Positions 17,278 through 25,806 of a stretch of 64,000 nt of DNA are shown here, in pieces. Position 1 is the first letter of the stretch; every line of letters begins with the position of its first letter. Source of the stretch: Amycolatopsis tucumanensis. Lineage in GTDB: Bacteria; Actinomycetota; Actinomycetes; Mycobacteriales; Pseudonocardiaceae. The stretch covers positions 434,001-498,000 of the forward strand of contig NZ_JAKGSD010000001.1 in NCBI RefSeq assembly GCF_021654135.1, written 5' to 3'. The translations under genes and the position numbers were made by a program. Below the pieces are notes generated by a model. That model saw nothing but the letters and a program-made list of their open reading frames with translations. It was not told the DNA's origin and searched no databases.

Positions 17278-17304
17278 CCCGGCCTGCGTGCCGGGCCGGG
17301 TCAG
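17274..17304 (+). terminator. Hairpin terminator of the exonuclease gene
   Basis: An 11-bp stem, CTGACCCGGCC at 17274-17284 and its complement at 17294-17304, with a 9-base loop. It includes the stop codon TGA of the exonuclease gene. Confidence 0.7.
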
Positions 17305-17368
17305 CCTCCGGAGGGGGCCGCGATCTCCGAGCCCGGCTGGGAAACTCACGCGCGCCCGTGCAGGATCC

Positions 17369-17436
17369 GCGCTCGTCCCGCGCCCGCGGCTCGCGCCCGT
17401 GGGCGCGGCTTGCGCCGGTGGGCGCGTGACGAGCGC
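17369..17436. other. Nested inverted repeats in the intergenic gap
   Basis: The 219-bp gap 17278-17496 holds, besides the terminator, an outer 9-bp inverted repeat (GCGCTCGTC at 17369-17377, complement at 17428-17436) enclosing an inner hairpin CGCGCCC-GT-GGGCGCG at 17392-17407. The motif GCGCCCGTG recurs in the region. It could be a second terminator for either convergent gene or a structured transcript end; no coding frame is convincing. Confidence 0.4.
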
Positions 17437-17496
17437 CCGCGAAGGTGGCACCCGAGTGCAGCGGCGGTACGCGACCGAGCGCGGCGGCCGCGGCGG

Positions 17497-18135
17497 TCAG
17501 CCGCCGGAGGCGGCGGCCGCCCGGCGGGACTGGATCGTCTTCCGCAGCGCCTTCACGACCGGCTCCACGGGGCGGCCCAGCTCGGCCAGCCGGCCCTTGT
17601 ACTGGCGCCGTTCGGAGCGGGTGAAGACCGTGCGCAGTTCGGCGGTGCCGGCCAGGGCGCAGAGCGCGCCGAGGCGCGGGTCCACCCGGTACGCGGGCTG
17701 CCCGCCGCGCACGGCGCGCCGCACCTCCTCCGCCAGCCGCTTGGTCTCGTGCGGCCGGCGCGGCGTCACCCGGTGCACCGGGAACAGGCCGAGCACGCGC
17801 CGTGAGTCGACCTTGATCACCTGTTCGGCGGCCAGGTGCTCACGCACCAGGGGCACGATGCGGCTGGCGCGCCGGGACACCCACCGCCGCCACGACCGGG
17901 GCGTGCTGTGGGTGATCTCCAGCAGGACCAGGTCGAGCACCGGGTCCAGCCCGGGCGCCGGCGCGGCCGGGGCCGCCTTGCCGCCGTCGTCGACGAGGAA
18001 ACCGCCGAGCACCAGGTCGGCCAGCGCCGCGGCCCGCAGGGCGTAGCCCAGTTCGGACCGCGACGTCAGGCGGTTCTTGTCCGTGTCGTAGGCCAGCAGG
18101 AAGAGCCGCGCGGCCAGCGAGTCAGGCTTGTCCAT
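17497..18135 (-). CDS. GPP34 (GOLPH3/VPS74-like) protein
   Basis: 212 residues of the GPP34 family, whose eukaryotic members bind phosphatidylinositol 4-phosphate at the Golgi. Visible signatures are [12 protein letters not shown] at the start, [18 protein letters not shown] near 30-45 and the helical second half with VIKVDSRR. The bacterial role is unknown, though association with membranes or phosphoinositides is plausible. It is the last gene of a tight three-gene operon with an SPFH protein and an RHH protein; its start overlaps the RHH gene by 14 bp. An SPFH membrane scaffold with a lipid-binding family member points to a membrane-organising function, which is inference. Confidence 0.85.
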   Translation of the reverse strand: MDKPDSLAARLFLLAYDTDKNRLTSRSELGYALRAAALADLVLGGFLVDDGGKAAPAAPAPGLDPVLDLVLLEITHSTPRSWRRWVSRRASRIVPLVREHLAAEQVIKVDSRRVLGLFPVHRVTPRRPHETKRLAEEVRRAVRGGQPAYRVDPRLGALCALAGTAELRTVFTRSERRQYKGRLAELGRPVEPVVKALRKTIQSRRAAAASGG

Positions 18136-18337
18136 CCTCGTCCCCCTTCTTCGGGCGTCCCCGCGGGCGCATGCGCCCCACCTCGCGGGGCAGCCGCCCG
18201 GCGTCCGCGAGTGCCTTGCGCAGCAGGAACTCGATCTGCGCGTTGGTGCTGCGCAGCTCGTCGGCCGCCCAGCGCGCCAGCGCGTCGTGCACGGCCGGGT
18301 CGAGCCGCAGCAGGATTTTCTTCCGTTCGGCCGGCAT
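18122..18337 (-). CDS. Small Arc-type ribbon-helix-helix protein
   Basis: 71 residues. [22 protein letters not shown] and [12 protein letters not shown] form an Arc-like ribbon-helix-helix; the tail is basic ([11 protein letters not shown]), resembling an AT-hook-like GRPKK end, followed by acidic residues. It begins right after the SPFH stop (TAG then ATG) and overlaps the GPP34 gene, so it is the middle of the operon. It may regulate this operon, possibly at the palindrome upstream of the SPFH gene. No toxin-like partner is seen. Confidence 0.75.
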   Translation of the reverse strand: MPAERKKILLRLDPAVHDALARWAADELRSTNAQIEFLLRKALADAGRLPREVGRMRPRGRPKKGDEDGQA

Positions 18338-19231
18338 CTACTGGTACAGCGTCCCGGTGTTGACGACCGGCTGCGCGTCGCGGTCGCCGACGAGCACCAC
18401 GAGCAGGTTGCTCACCATCGTGGCCTTGCGTTCCTCGTCGAGCTCGACGACGTCGTGCCGGGCGAGCCGGTCCAGCGCCATCTCCACCATGCCGACCGCG
18501 CCTTCCACGATGCGCTGGCGCGCGGCCACCACGGCCCCGGCCTGCTGGCGCCGCAGCATCGCCTGCGCGATCTCCGGGGCGTAGGCGAGGTGGGTGATGC
18601 GGGATTCGATGATCTTCACGCCGGCCGAGGCGACGCGCGTGGCGATCTCCGCGGACAGCTTTTCGGTGATCTCGTCGCCGTTGTCCCGCAACGACAAGCG
18701 CGCCGTGTCGGCGTTGTCGTAGGGGTAGGCGTTGGCGATGTGCCGGACGGCGGTCTCGCTCTGGATGGCGACGAACTCGACGAAGTCGTCGACCTCGAAC
18801 ACGGCCTGCGCGGTGTCGGCGACCTGCCACACCACGACCGCGGCGATCTCGATCGGGTTGCCGTCGGCCTCGTTGACCTTCGCCACCCCGGTCTCGTGGT
18901 TGCGGATGCGCGTGGAGACCTTGCGCCGCTGGGTGAAGGGGTTGACCCACTGCAGCCCGGCGGTGCGCAGCGTCCCCACGTAGCGGCCGAGCAGCTGCAC
19001 GACGCGCGCCTCGCCCGGCGCGACCGGGGTCAGCCCGCCGAGGAGCACGAGCCCGGCGAGCACGGCGACCGCGCCCGCGACGAGCATCCCGGCCGAGCCG
19101 TCGCTGGTGGCCAGCAGCACGACCCCGCCCGCCACCAGCACCACCGCGACGCCCAGCATCACGAAGCCGTTGACCGCGCGCACCAGGCGTTCCCGCGTCT
19201 GCGGCGCCGGCATGTCCACGACGGTTTCCAT
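18338..19231 (-). CDS. SPFH/Band 7 (stomatin-like) membrane protein
   Basis: 297 residues. Two close N-terminal membrane helices (about 20-40 and 47-66) are followed by an SPFH/Band 7 domain (about 70-255) with [18 protein letters not shown], a coiled-coil-prone Ala/Glu/Arg stretch ([19 protein letters not shown]) and a short tail. Such proteins oligomerise in the membrane as scaffolds for microdomains and for protease or transporter complexes. First gene of an operon with an RHH protein and GPP34. Divergent from an ABC exporter across 76 bp that hold a perfect palindrome. Confidence 0.92.
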   Translation of the reverse strand: METVVDMPAPQTRERLVRAVNGFVMLGVAVVLVAGGVVLLATSDGSAGMLVAGAVAVLAGLVLLGGLTPVAPGEARVVQLLGRYVGTLRTAGLQWVNPFTQRRKVSTRIRNHETGVAKVNEADGNPIEIAAVVVWQVADTAQAVFEVDDFVEFVAIQSETAVRHIANAYPYDNADTARLSLRDNGDEITEKLSAEIATRVASAGVKIIESRITHLAYAPEIAQAMLRRQQAGAVVAARQRIVEGAVGMVEMALDRLARHDVVELDEERKATMVSNLLVVLVGDRDAQPVVNTGTLYQ

Positions 19232-19277
19232 TGACCGCTCCCCTCAGTTCCTTGCCCCGATGGCTTCAATGTAGCAT

Positions 19278-19289
19278 AGTGATATCACT
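19278..19289. promoter_or_regulatory. Palindromic operator between the SPFH operon and the ABC exporter
   Basis: AGTGATATCACT is a perfect 12-bp palindrome in the middle of the 76-bp divergent gap. TAGCAT just before it on the plus strand could be a -10 box. The operon's own RHH protein is a candidate binder; regulators encoded elsewhere are equally possible. Confidence 0.5.
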
Positions 19290-19307
19290 TTTCCACTGGG
19301 ATGCGGA

Positions 19308-20234
19308 ATGGGGGACGACGTGGCGGACAGGCAACTGGAGATCGACGGCCTGACGAAGCGGTACGGCGAACGGCTGGCGTTGTCGGACATGACGTTCGAC
19401 GTGCGCGCCGGTGAGCTGTTCGGGTTCGTGGGCAGCAACGGCGCGGGCAAGACCACGACGATGCGGATCGTGCTGGGGGTATTGGCGGCCGACGACGGGC
19501 GGGTGCGCTGGGACGGCGCGCCGGTGACGCTGGAGACCCGGCGGCACATCGGCTACATGCCCGAGGAGCGCGGGCTGTACCCGAAGATGAAGGTCGGCGA
19601 GCAGCTGGTCTACCTCGCGCGGCTGCACGGGATGCCGGCCGCGGAGGCGCGCCGGTCGGTGGAGACCTGGACCGAGCGGCTCGGGGTCGCCGCCCGCCGC
19701 GACGACGAGGTGCAGAAGCTGAGCCTGGGCAACCAGCAGCGGGTGCAGCTGGCCGCGGCGCTGGTGCACGACCCGGCGATCCTGGTGCTCGACGAGCCGT
19801 TCTCCGGGCTGGACCCGGTCGCGGTCGACGTGATGAGCCAGGTGCTGCGCGAGAAGGCCGCCGAGGGCGTGCCGGTGGTGTTCTCCAGCCACCAGCTGGA
19901 TCTGGTCGAGCGGTTGTGCGACCGGATCGGGATCGTGCGGGACGGGCGGATGGTCGCCTGCGGCACGGTCGGCGAACTGCAGGCGGGCTCGACGGTGCGG
20001 CTGCTGGTGGAAGCGCCGGCCGCGGCGCCCGGCTGGGCCGACGGGCTGCCCGGGGTGTCGGTGATCCGGCACGAGGACGGCCGCACCGAGCTGGAACTGG
20101 CCGACGGCGCCGACGACCAGGCCGTGCTGCGCGCGGCGCTGGCGAGCGGGCCGGTGCACGAGTTCGCGCGGCGGCGGCAGTCGCTGACCGAACTGTTCCG
20201 GCACGTCGTGACGACCGAGGAGGTGGCGGCGTGA
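19308..20234 (+). CDS. ABC exporter ATP-binding protein
   Basis: 308 residues (start ATG 19308; GTG 19320 with GGGGG before it is an alternative). Walker A GSNGAGKTT at about 45, Q-loop region near 90, signature LSLGNQQRVQLA at about 140, Walker B ILVLDEPFSGLD at about 160 and the H-loop SSHQLD near 190 are intact. The C-terminal third is the DUF4162-type accessory domain of ABC-2 exporters. It overlaps the permease gene in GTGA. The pair resembles NatAB-like exporters; the substrate is unknown. Confidence 0.92.
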   Translation: MGDDVADRQLEIDGLTKRYGERLALSDMTFDVRAGELFGFVGSNGAGKTTTMRIVLGVLAADDGRVRWDGAPVTLETRRHIGYMPEERGLYPKMKVGEQLVYLARLHGMPAAEARRSVETWTERLGVAARRDDEVQKLSLGNQQRVQLAAALVHDPAILVLDEPFSGLDPVAVDVMSQVLREKAAEGVPVVFSSHQLDLVERLCDRIGIVRDGRMVACGTVGELQAGSTVRLLVEAPAAAPGWADGLPGVSVIRHEDGRTELELADGADDQAVLRAALASGPVHEFARRRQSLTELFRHVVTTEEVAA

Positions 20235-21427
20235 ACCGGGACGGCTGGACGGGCGTTTCGCTCGTCGCGTCACGTGAGATCGGCATCCGGTTGCGGTCCA
20301 AGGCCTACCGGCTGAGCACGCTGGCGCTGCTGGTGGTCATCGTCGGGTTCGCGGTCGTGATGAAGCTGATCGGCGGCGGCAGCGGCGCGGACGCCGCGGT
20401 CGGCGTCACCGGGCCGACGTCGGCGCTGGCCGCGCCGCTGCAGGCCGCGGGGCAGGCGGTCGGCGAGACCGTCGAGGTGCGCACGCTGCCCGACGAGGCC
20501 GCGGGACGCACCCAGGTGAGCGACGGCGACCTGGACGCCCTGCTGGTCGGCGACGGTTCGCGGGTGCGGGTCGTGGTGAAGAAGGACCTCGACGAGAACC
20601 TGCGCACCGCGCTCAACGTGCTGGCCGGGCAGCTCGCCCTCAACCAGCAGATCACCGCGCTCGGCGGCGATCCGGCGCAGGTCAACGCGGCGGTGTCCGG
20701 CGCGGGGGTCGAGGTCTCGCCGATGGAGCAGCCCTACCCCTACAACGGCCAGCAGCTCGTGCTCGGGATCGTCGCCGGCATTCTGATCTACATGTCACTG
20801 CTGCTCAACGGCCAGTCGGTGGCGCAGGGCGTGGTCGAGGAGAAGACCAGCCGCGTGGTCGAGCTGCTGCTGGCGACGGTGCGGCCGTGGCAGCTGATGG
20901 CCGGGAAGGTGCTGGGCATCGGCGCGGTCGGGCTGATCCAGATGGTCCTGATCGGGGTGGTCGGGATCGTCGCGGGACTGGCCACCGACGTGCTGACGAT
21001 CTCGGTGTCGGCCGCGGCGGGCACCGTGGTGTGGCTGATCGTGTGGTACCTGCTGGGGTTCCTGATGTACTCGATCGTGTTCGCCGGGCTGGGCGCGCTG
21101 GTGTCGCGGCAGGAGGACGTGGGCGGCGCGGTCACGCCGGCGCTGTTCTTCGTCATCGCCGGGTACGTGGTGGGCATTTCGGTGCTGCCCTCGAACCCGG
21201 GCAGCGGCCTGGTGGCGTTGCTGTCGGTGATCCCGGTGTTCGCGCCGACGCTGATGCCGATGCGCCTGGCGATGGGCGGGGTGGCGCCGTGGGAGGCGAT
21301 CCTGTCGGTCGCCCTGGTCGTGGCGCTGATCCCGGTGCTGGTGTGGCTGTCGGCGCGGATCTACCGCAACGCCGTGCTGCGCACCGGCGCGAAGGTCGGC
21401 TTCCGCGAAGCGCTGCGCCCGGCGTAG
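20231..21427 (+). CDS. ABC-2 type permease, NatB-like
   Basis: 398 residues from the GTG at 20231. One membrane helix near 28-48, a large extracytoplasmic loop (about 50-175), then five or six helices, the layout of NatB/ABC-2 permeases. The conserved EEKTSRVVELLLATVRP segment after the second helix is the coupling region of this family. It is translationally coupled to the ATPase gene, with a strong hairpin terminator about 55 bp after the stop. Confidence 0.9.
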   Translation: MNRDGWTGVSLVASREIGIRLRSKAYRLSTLALLVVIVGFAVVMKLIGGGSGADAAVGVTGPTSALAAPLQAAGQAVGETVEVRTLPDEAAGRTQVSDGDLDALLVGDGSRVRVVVKKDLDENLRTALNVLAGQLALNQQITALGGDPAQVNAAVSGAGVEVSPMEQPYPYNGQQLVLGIVAGILIYMSLLLNGQSVAQGVVEEKTSRVVELLLATVRPWQLMAGKVLGIGAVGLIQMVLIGVVGIVAGLATDVLTISVSAAAGTVVWLIVWYLLGFLMYSIVFAGLGALVSRQEDVGGAVTPALFFVIAGYVVGISVLPSNPGSGLVALLSVIPVFAPTLMPMRLAMGGVAPWEAILSVALVVALIPVLVWLSARIYRNAVLRTGAKVGFREALRPA

Positions 21428-21481
21428 GAGCGCAAGAACGGAGAAGACCGGCGGGCCGGCGGGTTCTAGGGTCGGACGTGA

Positions 21482-21509
21482 GCCGGCCCCGCCTGGGGGC
21501 GGGGCCGGC
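21482..21509. terminator. Bidirectional hairpin terminator between the ABC permease and SDR genes
   Basis: A perfect 12-bp stem GCCGGCCCCGCC at 21482-21493 and its complement at 21498-21509, with loop TGGG. It sits between convergent genes and can end both transcripts. Confidence 0.8.
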
Positions 21510-21519
21510 GTTCCAGTCG

Positions 21520-22299
21520 TCAGGCGCCGGCGCCGCCGTCCACCGGCACGATCGCGCCGGTCACCATCGAGGCGCGGTCGCTGAGCAGCCACGCGGCCAC
21601 CTCGGCGACCTCGCGCGGCTCGGCCATCCGCCCGAGCGGGATGGACGCCGTGGCCCGTTCGATGATGCCCGGGGTGGCCTCCTCCCACGTCTGCATCATC
21701 TGCGTGACCGTGCCGGCGGGGGTGATGCCGTTGACCCGGATGCCGTCGCGGGCCCAGGTCACGGCCGCGGTCTCGGTGATGCTGTTGAGGGCGCGCTTCA
21801 TGGCGCCGTAGGCGGGCAGGGCGGGGTTGGCGCGGCGGCTGCCGATGCTGGAGGTGTTGACGATCGCCCCGCCGCCGTTGCCGCGCATCAGCTCGGCCTG
21901 GGCGGTCATGGCGGTCCAGTGCGCGCGGAAGTTCACCGCGAACTGCTCGTCGATGTCCTCGTCGCTGGTGGTGTCGAGCGGGCCGGGACGGCGCTGGATG
22001 GCGGCGCCGTTGTTGAACGCGCCGTCCAGCCGTCCGTGCAGCTCGCCGGCGCGGGCGACGGCGGCCCGGATGCCCGCGCGGTCGGCGAGGTCCAGTGGGA
22101 CGGCGTCGGCGGTGCCGCCGCCGGCGCGGATTTCGCCGACGATGCGGTCCAGCGCGTCGGCGCCGCGGGCGGCGAGCACGACGGCGGCGCCTTCGCGGGC
22201 GAACAGCCTGGCCGCGGCCTCGCCGATCCCGCGGCTGGCGCCGGTGATGAACACGACCTTGCCGGTGAGCAGGCCGATGGGTGCGATGTCGGTCGTCAT
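21520..22299 (-). CDS. SDR family oxidoreductase
   Basis: 259 residues, classical short-chain dehydrogenase/reductase using NAD(P). Cofactor motif TGASRGIG at about 20, NNG(A) at about 96, catalytic Ser in VNTSSIGS at about 150 and YGAMK at about 164. The arginine after the glycine motif leaves coenzyme preference open. The substrate is not predictable. It is divergent from an XRE-type regulator gene across 86 bp; in actinomycetes this MmyB-like regulator/SDR pairing is common, so the regulator probably controls it. Confidence 0.9.
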   Translation of the reverse strand: MTTDIAPIGLLTGKVVFITGASRGIGEAAARLFAREGAAVVLAARGADALDRIVGEIRAGGGTADAVPLDLADRAGIRAAVARAGELHGRLDGAFNNGAAIQRRPGPLDTTSDEDIDEQFAVNFRAHWTAMTAQAELMRGNGGGAIVNTSSIGSRRANPALPAYGAMKRALNSITETAAVTWARDGIRVNGITPAGTVTQMMQTWEEATPGIIERATASIPLGRMAEPREVAEVAAWLLSDRASMVTGAIVPVDGGAGA

Positions 22300-22385
22300 G
22301 AGCGCAGTCTCGGGCGGCTTGCGGCACCGGATGCAGGCACAACCAGTACCAGGATCCGCCGCCGCGGGCCGGGCACACTCGGGGT

Positions 22386-23234
22386 GTGGACAAGAAGGAG
22401 CTGGGCGCGTTCCTCCGCAGCCGCCGCGAGCGGCTCCGGCCGGAAGACGTTGGCCTCCCCTCCGGACCGCGGCGCCGGACGCCGGGGCTGCGCCGGGAGG
22501 AGGTGGCGGTGCTGGCGCACATCTCGACCGAGTACTACGTCCGGCTGGAGCAGGGCCGCGCGCCGCGGCCCTCGGGTGAGGTCCTCGCCGGGATCGCGGA
22601 CGCGCTGCGGCTCACCGACGCCGAGTCCGCCCACCTGCACGTCCTCGCCGGCACCGCACCCACCCGCGGCAGCCGGCACCGCCGCGACGTGCGGCCCAGC
22701 ATCCGCGCGCTGATCGGCCGGCTGCCGGACACGGCCGCGATCGTGACCTCCGCCGCGTTCGAGGTGCTGGCCTGGAACGACCTCGCGGCCGCGCTGATGG
22801 AGGACTTCGGCGCGCTCGCCCCGGCCGACCGCAACCTCGCGCGCCGCGCCTTCCTCCGCCCGGCGGCCGAGGGCCCGCTGTACGGGATCACCCACGAGGC
22901 GGAGTTCCGGCAGCACGTGGTCATGCAGCTGCGCGCGACCGTCGCCCGCTACCCGGCCGACCCCGAGGTCAACGGGCTGGTCGGCGACCTGCGCGGCGGC
23001 AGCCCGGAGTTCGCGCGGCTGTGGGAGCGGCACGACGTGCGGGCCGTGCCCGCGCTGACGAAGACGTTCCGCCACCCGGTGGTCGGGGAGATCACCGTCG
23101 ACTGCGACTCGCTCGCGCTCACCGACCGCGACCAGCACCTCGTGCTCTACAGCGCGCCGCCGGGCTCCCCGGACGCCGAGGCGCTCGCCCTGCTGAACGT
23201 CCTCGGCGCCCGGGCCGGCGAGTACCTGTCCTAG
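22386..23234 (+). CDS. XRE family regulator with MmyB-like ligand domain
   Basis: 282 residues from the GTG at 22386. An N-terminal helix-turn-helix (about 1-80, with LGAFLRSRRERL and RTPGLRREEVAVLA...STEYYVRLEQGR) and a C-terminal PAS-like MmyB domain (about 100-270) with AFEVLAWNDLA and WERHDVR. This family binds a fatty-acid-like ligand in the known structure and regulates neighbouring reductase genes. Its stop overlaps the convergent ABC permease stop by 4 bp. Confidence 0.9.
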   Translation: MDKKELGAFLRSRRERLRPEDVGLPSGPRRRTPGLRREEVAVLAHISTEYYVRLEQGRAPRPSGEVLAGIADALRLTDAESAHLHVLAGTAPTRGSRHRRDVRPSIRALIGRLPDTAAIVTSAAFEVLAWNDLAAALMEDFGALAPADRNLARRAFLRPAAEGPLYGITHEAEFRQHVVMQLRATVARYPADPEVNGLVGDLRGGSPEFARLWERHDVRAVPALTKTFRHPVVGEITVDCDSLALTDRDQHLVLYSAPPGSPDAEALALLNVLGARAGEYLS

Positions 23235-24016
23235 CGGCTGAGCCGCCGGTAGCGGCGCACCGACAGCGGCAGGAACACCGCGATCATCGCCACCGGCCAC
23301 AGCACCGCCAGCAGCAGCGCGTGCTCGGCGAACCAGCCGCCGCTGTCCCAGCCCGGGTTGCCGAACAGCTCGCGGGTCGCGGCCGCGGTGGCCGACAGCG
23401 GGTTCGCGTCGGCGATCGCGCCGAGCCAGCCGGGCATCGTGCCGGGTGAGACGAACACGTTGGACAGGAAACCCAGCGGCCACACCAGGATCTGCAGCGC
23501 CACCACACTTTCCGGGCCCTTCGCGACGAGCCCCAGGTAGAGCCCGAGCCACAGGATCCCGAACCGCAGCAGCACCAGCAGCCCGAACGCGGCCAGCGCC
23601 GCGCCGAACCCGCCGTGCCACCGCCAGCCGGTGAGCCACCCGCACGCGGCGAGCACCACCAGCCCCGCCGCCGAGTTCAGCAGGTCGGCCACCGCGCGGC
23701 CGATGACCGGCGCGGACGCCGCCATCGGCAGCGAGCGGAACCGGTCGGTCGAGCCGCGCGCGACGTCGGTCGCGATCGCGGTGTAGGTGGACTCGATGCC
23801 GAACACCATGGCCAGCGCGAACATCCCGGGCACCAGGAACGCGCGGTAGTCGCCGGGCGCGGCCATCGCGCCGCCGAACAGGTAGCCGAACATCACCAGG
23901 GTCAGGACCGGGAACAGCAGCCCGACGACCACCGGCGCGGGCTGCCGCGCCCAGTGCGCCAGCTCCCGGCGGGTCATGGTCCAGCCGTCGGCGATCGCCC
24001 AGCGCAGTGCGGTCAT
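23231..24016 (-). CDS. ABC-2 permease, DrrB-like
   Basis: 261 residues, six predicted membrane helices. The N-terminal TMTRRELAHWARQP and the EXE-like segment VFGIESTYTAIATDVARGSTDRF, plus the second-half motif PLGFLSNVFVSPGTMPGWL, are typical of DrrB-type drug exporters. ATG at 24016 overlaps the ATPase stop in ATGA. With the ATPase it should form a multidrug or antibiotic exporter under the divergent TetR regulator. Confidence 0.88.
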   Translation of the reverse strand: MTALRWAIADGWTMTRRELAHWARQPAPVVVGLLFPVLTLVMFGYLFGGAMAAPGDYRAFLVPGMFALAMVFGIESTYTAIATDVARGSTDRFRSLPMAASAPVIGRAVADLLNSAAGLVVLAACGWLTGWRWHGGFGAALAAFGLLVLLRFGILWLGLYLGLVAKGPESVVALQILVWPLGFLSNVFVSPGTMPGWLGAIADANPLSATAAATRELFGNPGWDSGGWFAEHALLLAVLWPVAMIAVFLPLSVRRYRRLSR

Positions 24017-24963
24017 GCCGGCACCTCCTCGCGTGCGGTCAGCTTCAGGAACACCTCGTCGAGCGTGGGGCGGCGCAGGGTGAGGTCGGCGATGCCGATG
24101 CCGGCGTCGTCGTAGGCCGCGGCGAGCCCGGTCAGGTCGCGCACCCGGTCGGACACCGGCACGCTCAGCCCGCCGTCGGTCAGGTCGGCCGCCGCCCCGG
24201 TGACCCGGCTCGCCAGCGCCGCGGCGGCGGGCAGGTCGGCGGCGTCCCGCAGGACCACCTCGACCCGGTCGCCGCCGATGCGGGACTTCAGCTGCGCCGG
24301 GGTGCCCTCGTCGACGATCCCGCCGCGGTCGAGCACGGCTATCCGCCCGGCGAGCTGGTCGGCCTCGTCCAGGTACTGCGTGGTGAGCAGCACGGTGGTG
24401 CCGTCGGCGACGAGTTCCCGCACCGCGGCCCACACCTCGCTGCGGCCGCGCGGGTCCAGGCCGGTGGTGGGCTCGTCGAGGAACAGCACCTCGGGCGAGC
24501 GCAGCAGCCCGGCGGCGAGGTCGAGCCGCCGCCGCATGCCGCCGGAGTACTGCTTCACCGGCTTCTCCCCCGCGTCGCCCAGCCCCATCCGGGCCAGCAG
24601 CTCGTCGGCCCGCTGCCGCGCCCGGCGCGCGCCGAGGTGGTAGAGCCGGCCGAACATCTCCAGGTTCTGCCGCCCGGACAGCACCTCGTCCACCGCGGCG
24701 TGCTGTCCGACCAGCCCGATCCGGTAGCGGACCTGGGCGGCCTGTCGGCGGGCGTCGAACCCGGCGACCAGGACCTTCCCGGCGTCGGGCCGCAGCAGCG
24801 TGGCCAGGATGCGCACGCAGGTGGTCTTGCCCGCGCCGTTGGGGCCGAGCAGGCCGAACACGGTCCCCGCGGGCACGGTCAGGTTCAGGTCGTCGAGCAC
24901 GGTCTTGTCGCCGTAGCGCTTGCGCAGCCCCTGCGCCACCACGGCGTTTTCGCTGGACAACAC
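24013..24963 (-). CDS. ABC ATPase, DrrA-like
   Basis: 316 residues from the GTG at 24963, preceded by GGAGGGG. Walker A GPNGAGKTT at about 40, signature YSGGMRRRLDLA at about 138, Walker B VLFLDEPTTGLD at about 158 and the DrrA-specific TQYLDEADQLA near 192 are present, with the C-terminal DrrA domain ending in RPTLDEVFLKLT. It energises the DrrB-like permease. Two TetR-type operators lie between this gene and the divergent tetR. Confidence 0.92.
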   Translation of the reverse strand: MLSSENAVVAQGLRKRYGDKTVLDDLNLTVPAGTVFGLLGPNGAGKTTCVRILATLLRPDAGKVLVAGFDARRQAAQVRYRIGLVGQHAAVDEVLSGRQNLEMFGRLYHLGARRARQRADELLARMGLGDAGEKPVKQYSGGMRRRLDLAAGLLRSPEVLFLDEPTTGLDPRGRSEVWAAVRELVADGTTVLLTTQYLDEADQLAGRIAVLDRGGIVDEGTPAQLKSRIGGDRVEVVLRDAADLPAAAALASRVTGAAADLTDGGLSVPVSDRVRDLTGLAAAYDDAGIGIADLTLRRPTLDEVFLKLTAREEVPA

Positions 24964-24978
24964 GCCCCTCCTTCTACT

Positions 24979-25015
24979 CCGTATGCCGTACGGATCGTCT
25001 ATCGTACACCGTACG
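24979..25015. promoter_or_regulatory. Double TetR operator between drrAB-like genes and tetR
   Basis: Two related inverted repeats stand in the 82-bp divergent gap: CCGTA-TGCCG-TACGG at 24979-24993 and CGTAC-ACC-GTACG at 25003-25015, 24 bp apart centre to centre (about two helical turns). Both share the core CCGTACGGA. This is the usual form of TetR-family operators; the adjacent tetR gene product is the likely binder. Confidence 0.75.
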
Positions 25016-25045
25016 GAGTTCGTTACCGGCAGAATGGGCCCCGAG

Positions 25046-25801
25046 ATGACCGAATTCAGCGCGAGTGGCGATCCGAAGCGCAGCCTCGAGCTCCTCTGGG
25101 GGCTGCAGGAGCCGCCGTCGAAGGGGCCGAAGGCCCGGTTCACCGTCGAGGAGATCACCCGCGTCGCGATCAAGCTCGCCGACACCGCCGGGCTGGCCGC
25201 GCTGTCGATGCGGAAGGTCGCCGAGGAACTGGGCGCCGGCACGATGTCGCTCTACACCTACGTGCCCGGCAAGGCGGAACTGCTGGACCTGATGGTCGAC
25301 GCGGTGGTCGGCGAGACCGCGCGCCCGGCCGAGGTGCCCGGCGGCTGGCGGGGCAGGCTGGAGCAGATCGCGCGGGAGAACGCCGCGGTGTACCGGCGGC
25401 ACCCGTGGCTGCTGCAGGTCGCCACGAGCCGCCCGCCGATGGGCCCGAACGTGATCGCCAAGTACGACTACGAACTGCGCGCGCTGGAAGGCACCGGGCT
25501 CACCGACATCGAAATGGACCAGGTGCTCACACTGGTGCTGGGGTTCGTGCACTCCGCCATGCGCGGCGTGGTCGAGGCCGAGCAGGCGGCGCGGCGCAGC
25601 GGCCAGAGCGACGTCCAGTGGTGGCAGTCCTACGCGCCACTGCTGGAGAAGATCTTCGACCCCGAGCGCTTCCCGGTGGCCGCCCGGGTGGGCTCCGCCT
25701 CCGGGGAGGCCTACCAGGCGCCCACCGACCCGCACGCGTTCGAGTTCGGGCTGGCCCGCATCCTCGACGGCGTCGAGGCGCTCATCGCGTCCCGGTCGTG
25801 A
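25046..25801 (+). CDS. TetR family repressor of the DrrAB-like exporter
   Basis: About 251 residues; the ATG at 25034 four codons upstream is an equally possible start, and neither has a good ribosome-binding site. The N-terminal helix-turn-helix is at about 30-75 (FTVEEITRVAIKLADTAG, LSMRKVAEELGAGTMSLYTYV), followed by the TetR C-terminal ligand domain. Divergent from the exporter, with two operators between. It most likely represses both itself and the exporter until a drug-like ligand binds. Confidence 0.9.
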   Translation: MTEFSASGDPKRSLELLWGLQEPPSKGPKARFTVEEITRVAIKLADTAGLAALSMRKVAEELGAGTMSLYTYVPGKAELLDLMVDAVVGETARPAEVPGGWRGRLEQIARENAAVYRRHPWLLQVATSRPPMGPNVIAKYDYELRALEGTGLTDIEMDQVLTLVLGFVHSAMRGVVEAEQAARRSGQSDVQWWQSYAPLLEKIFDPERFPVAARVGSASGEAYQAPTDPHAFEFGLARILDGVEALIASRS

Positions 25802-25806
25802 ATCGT

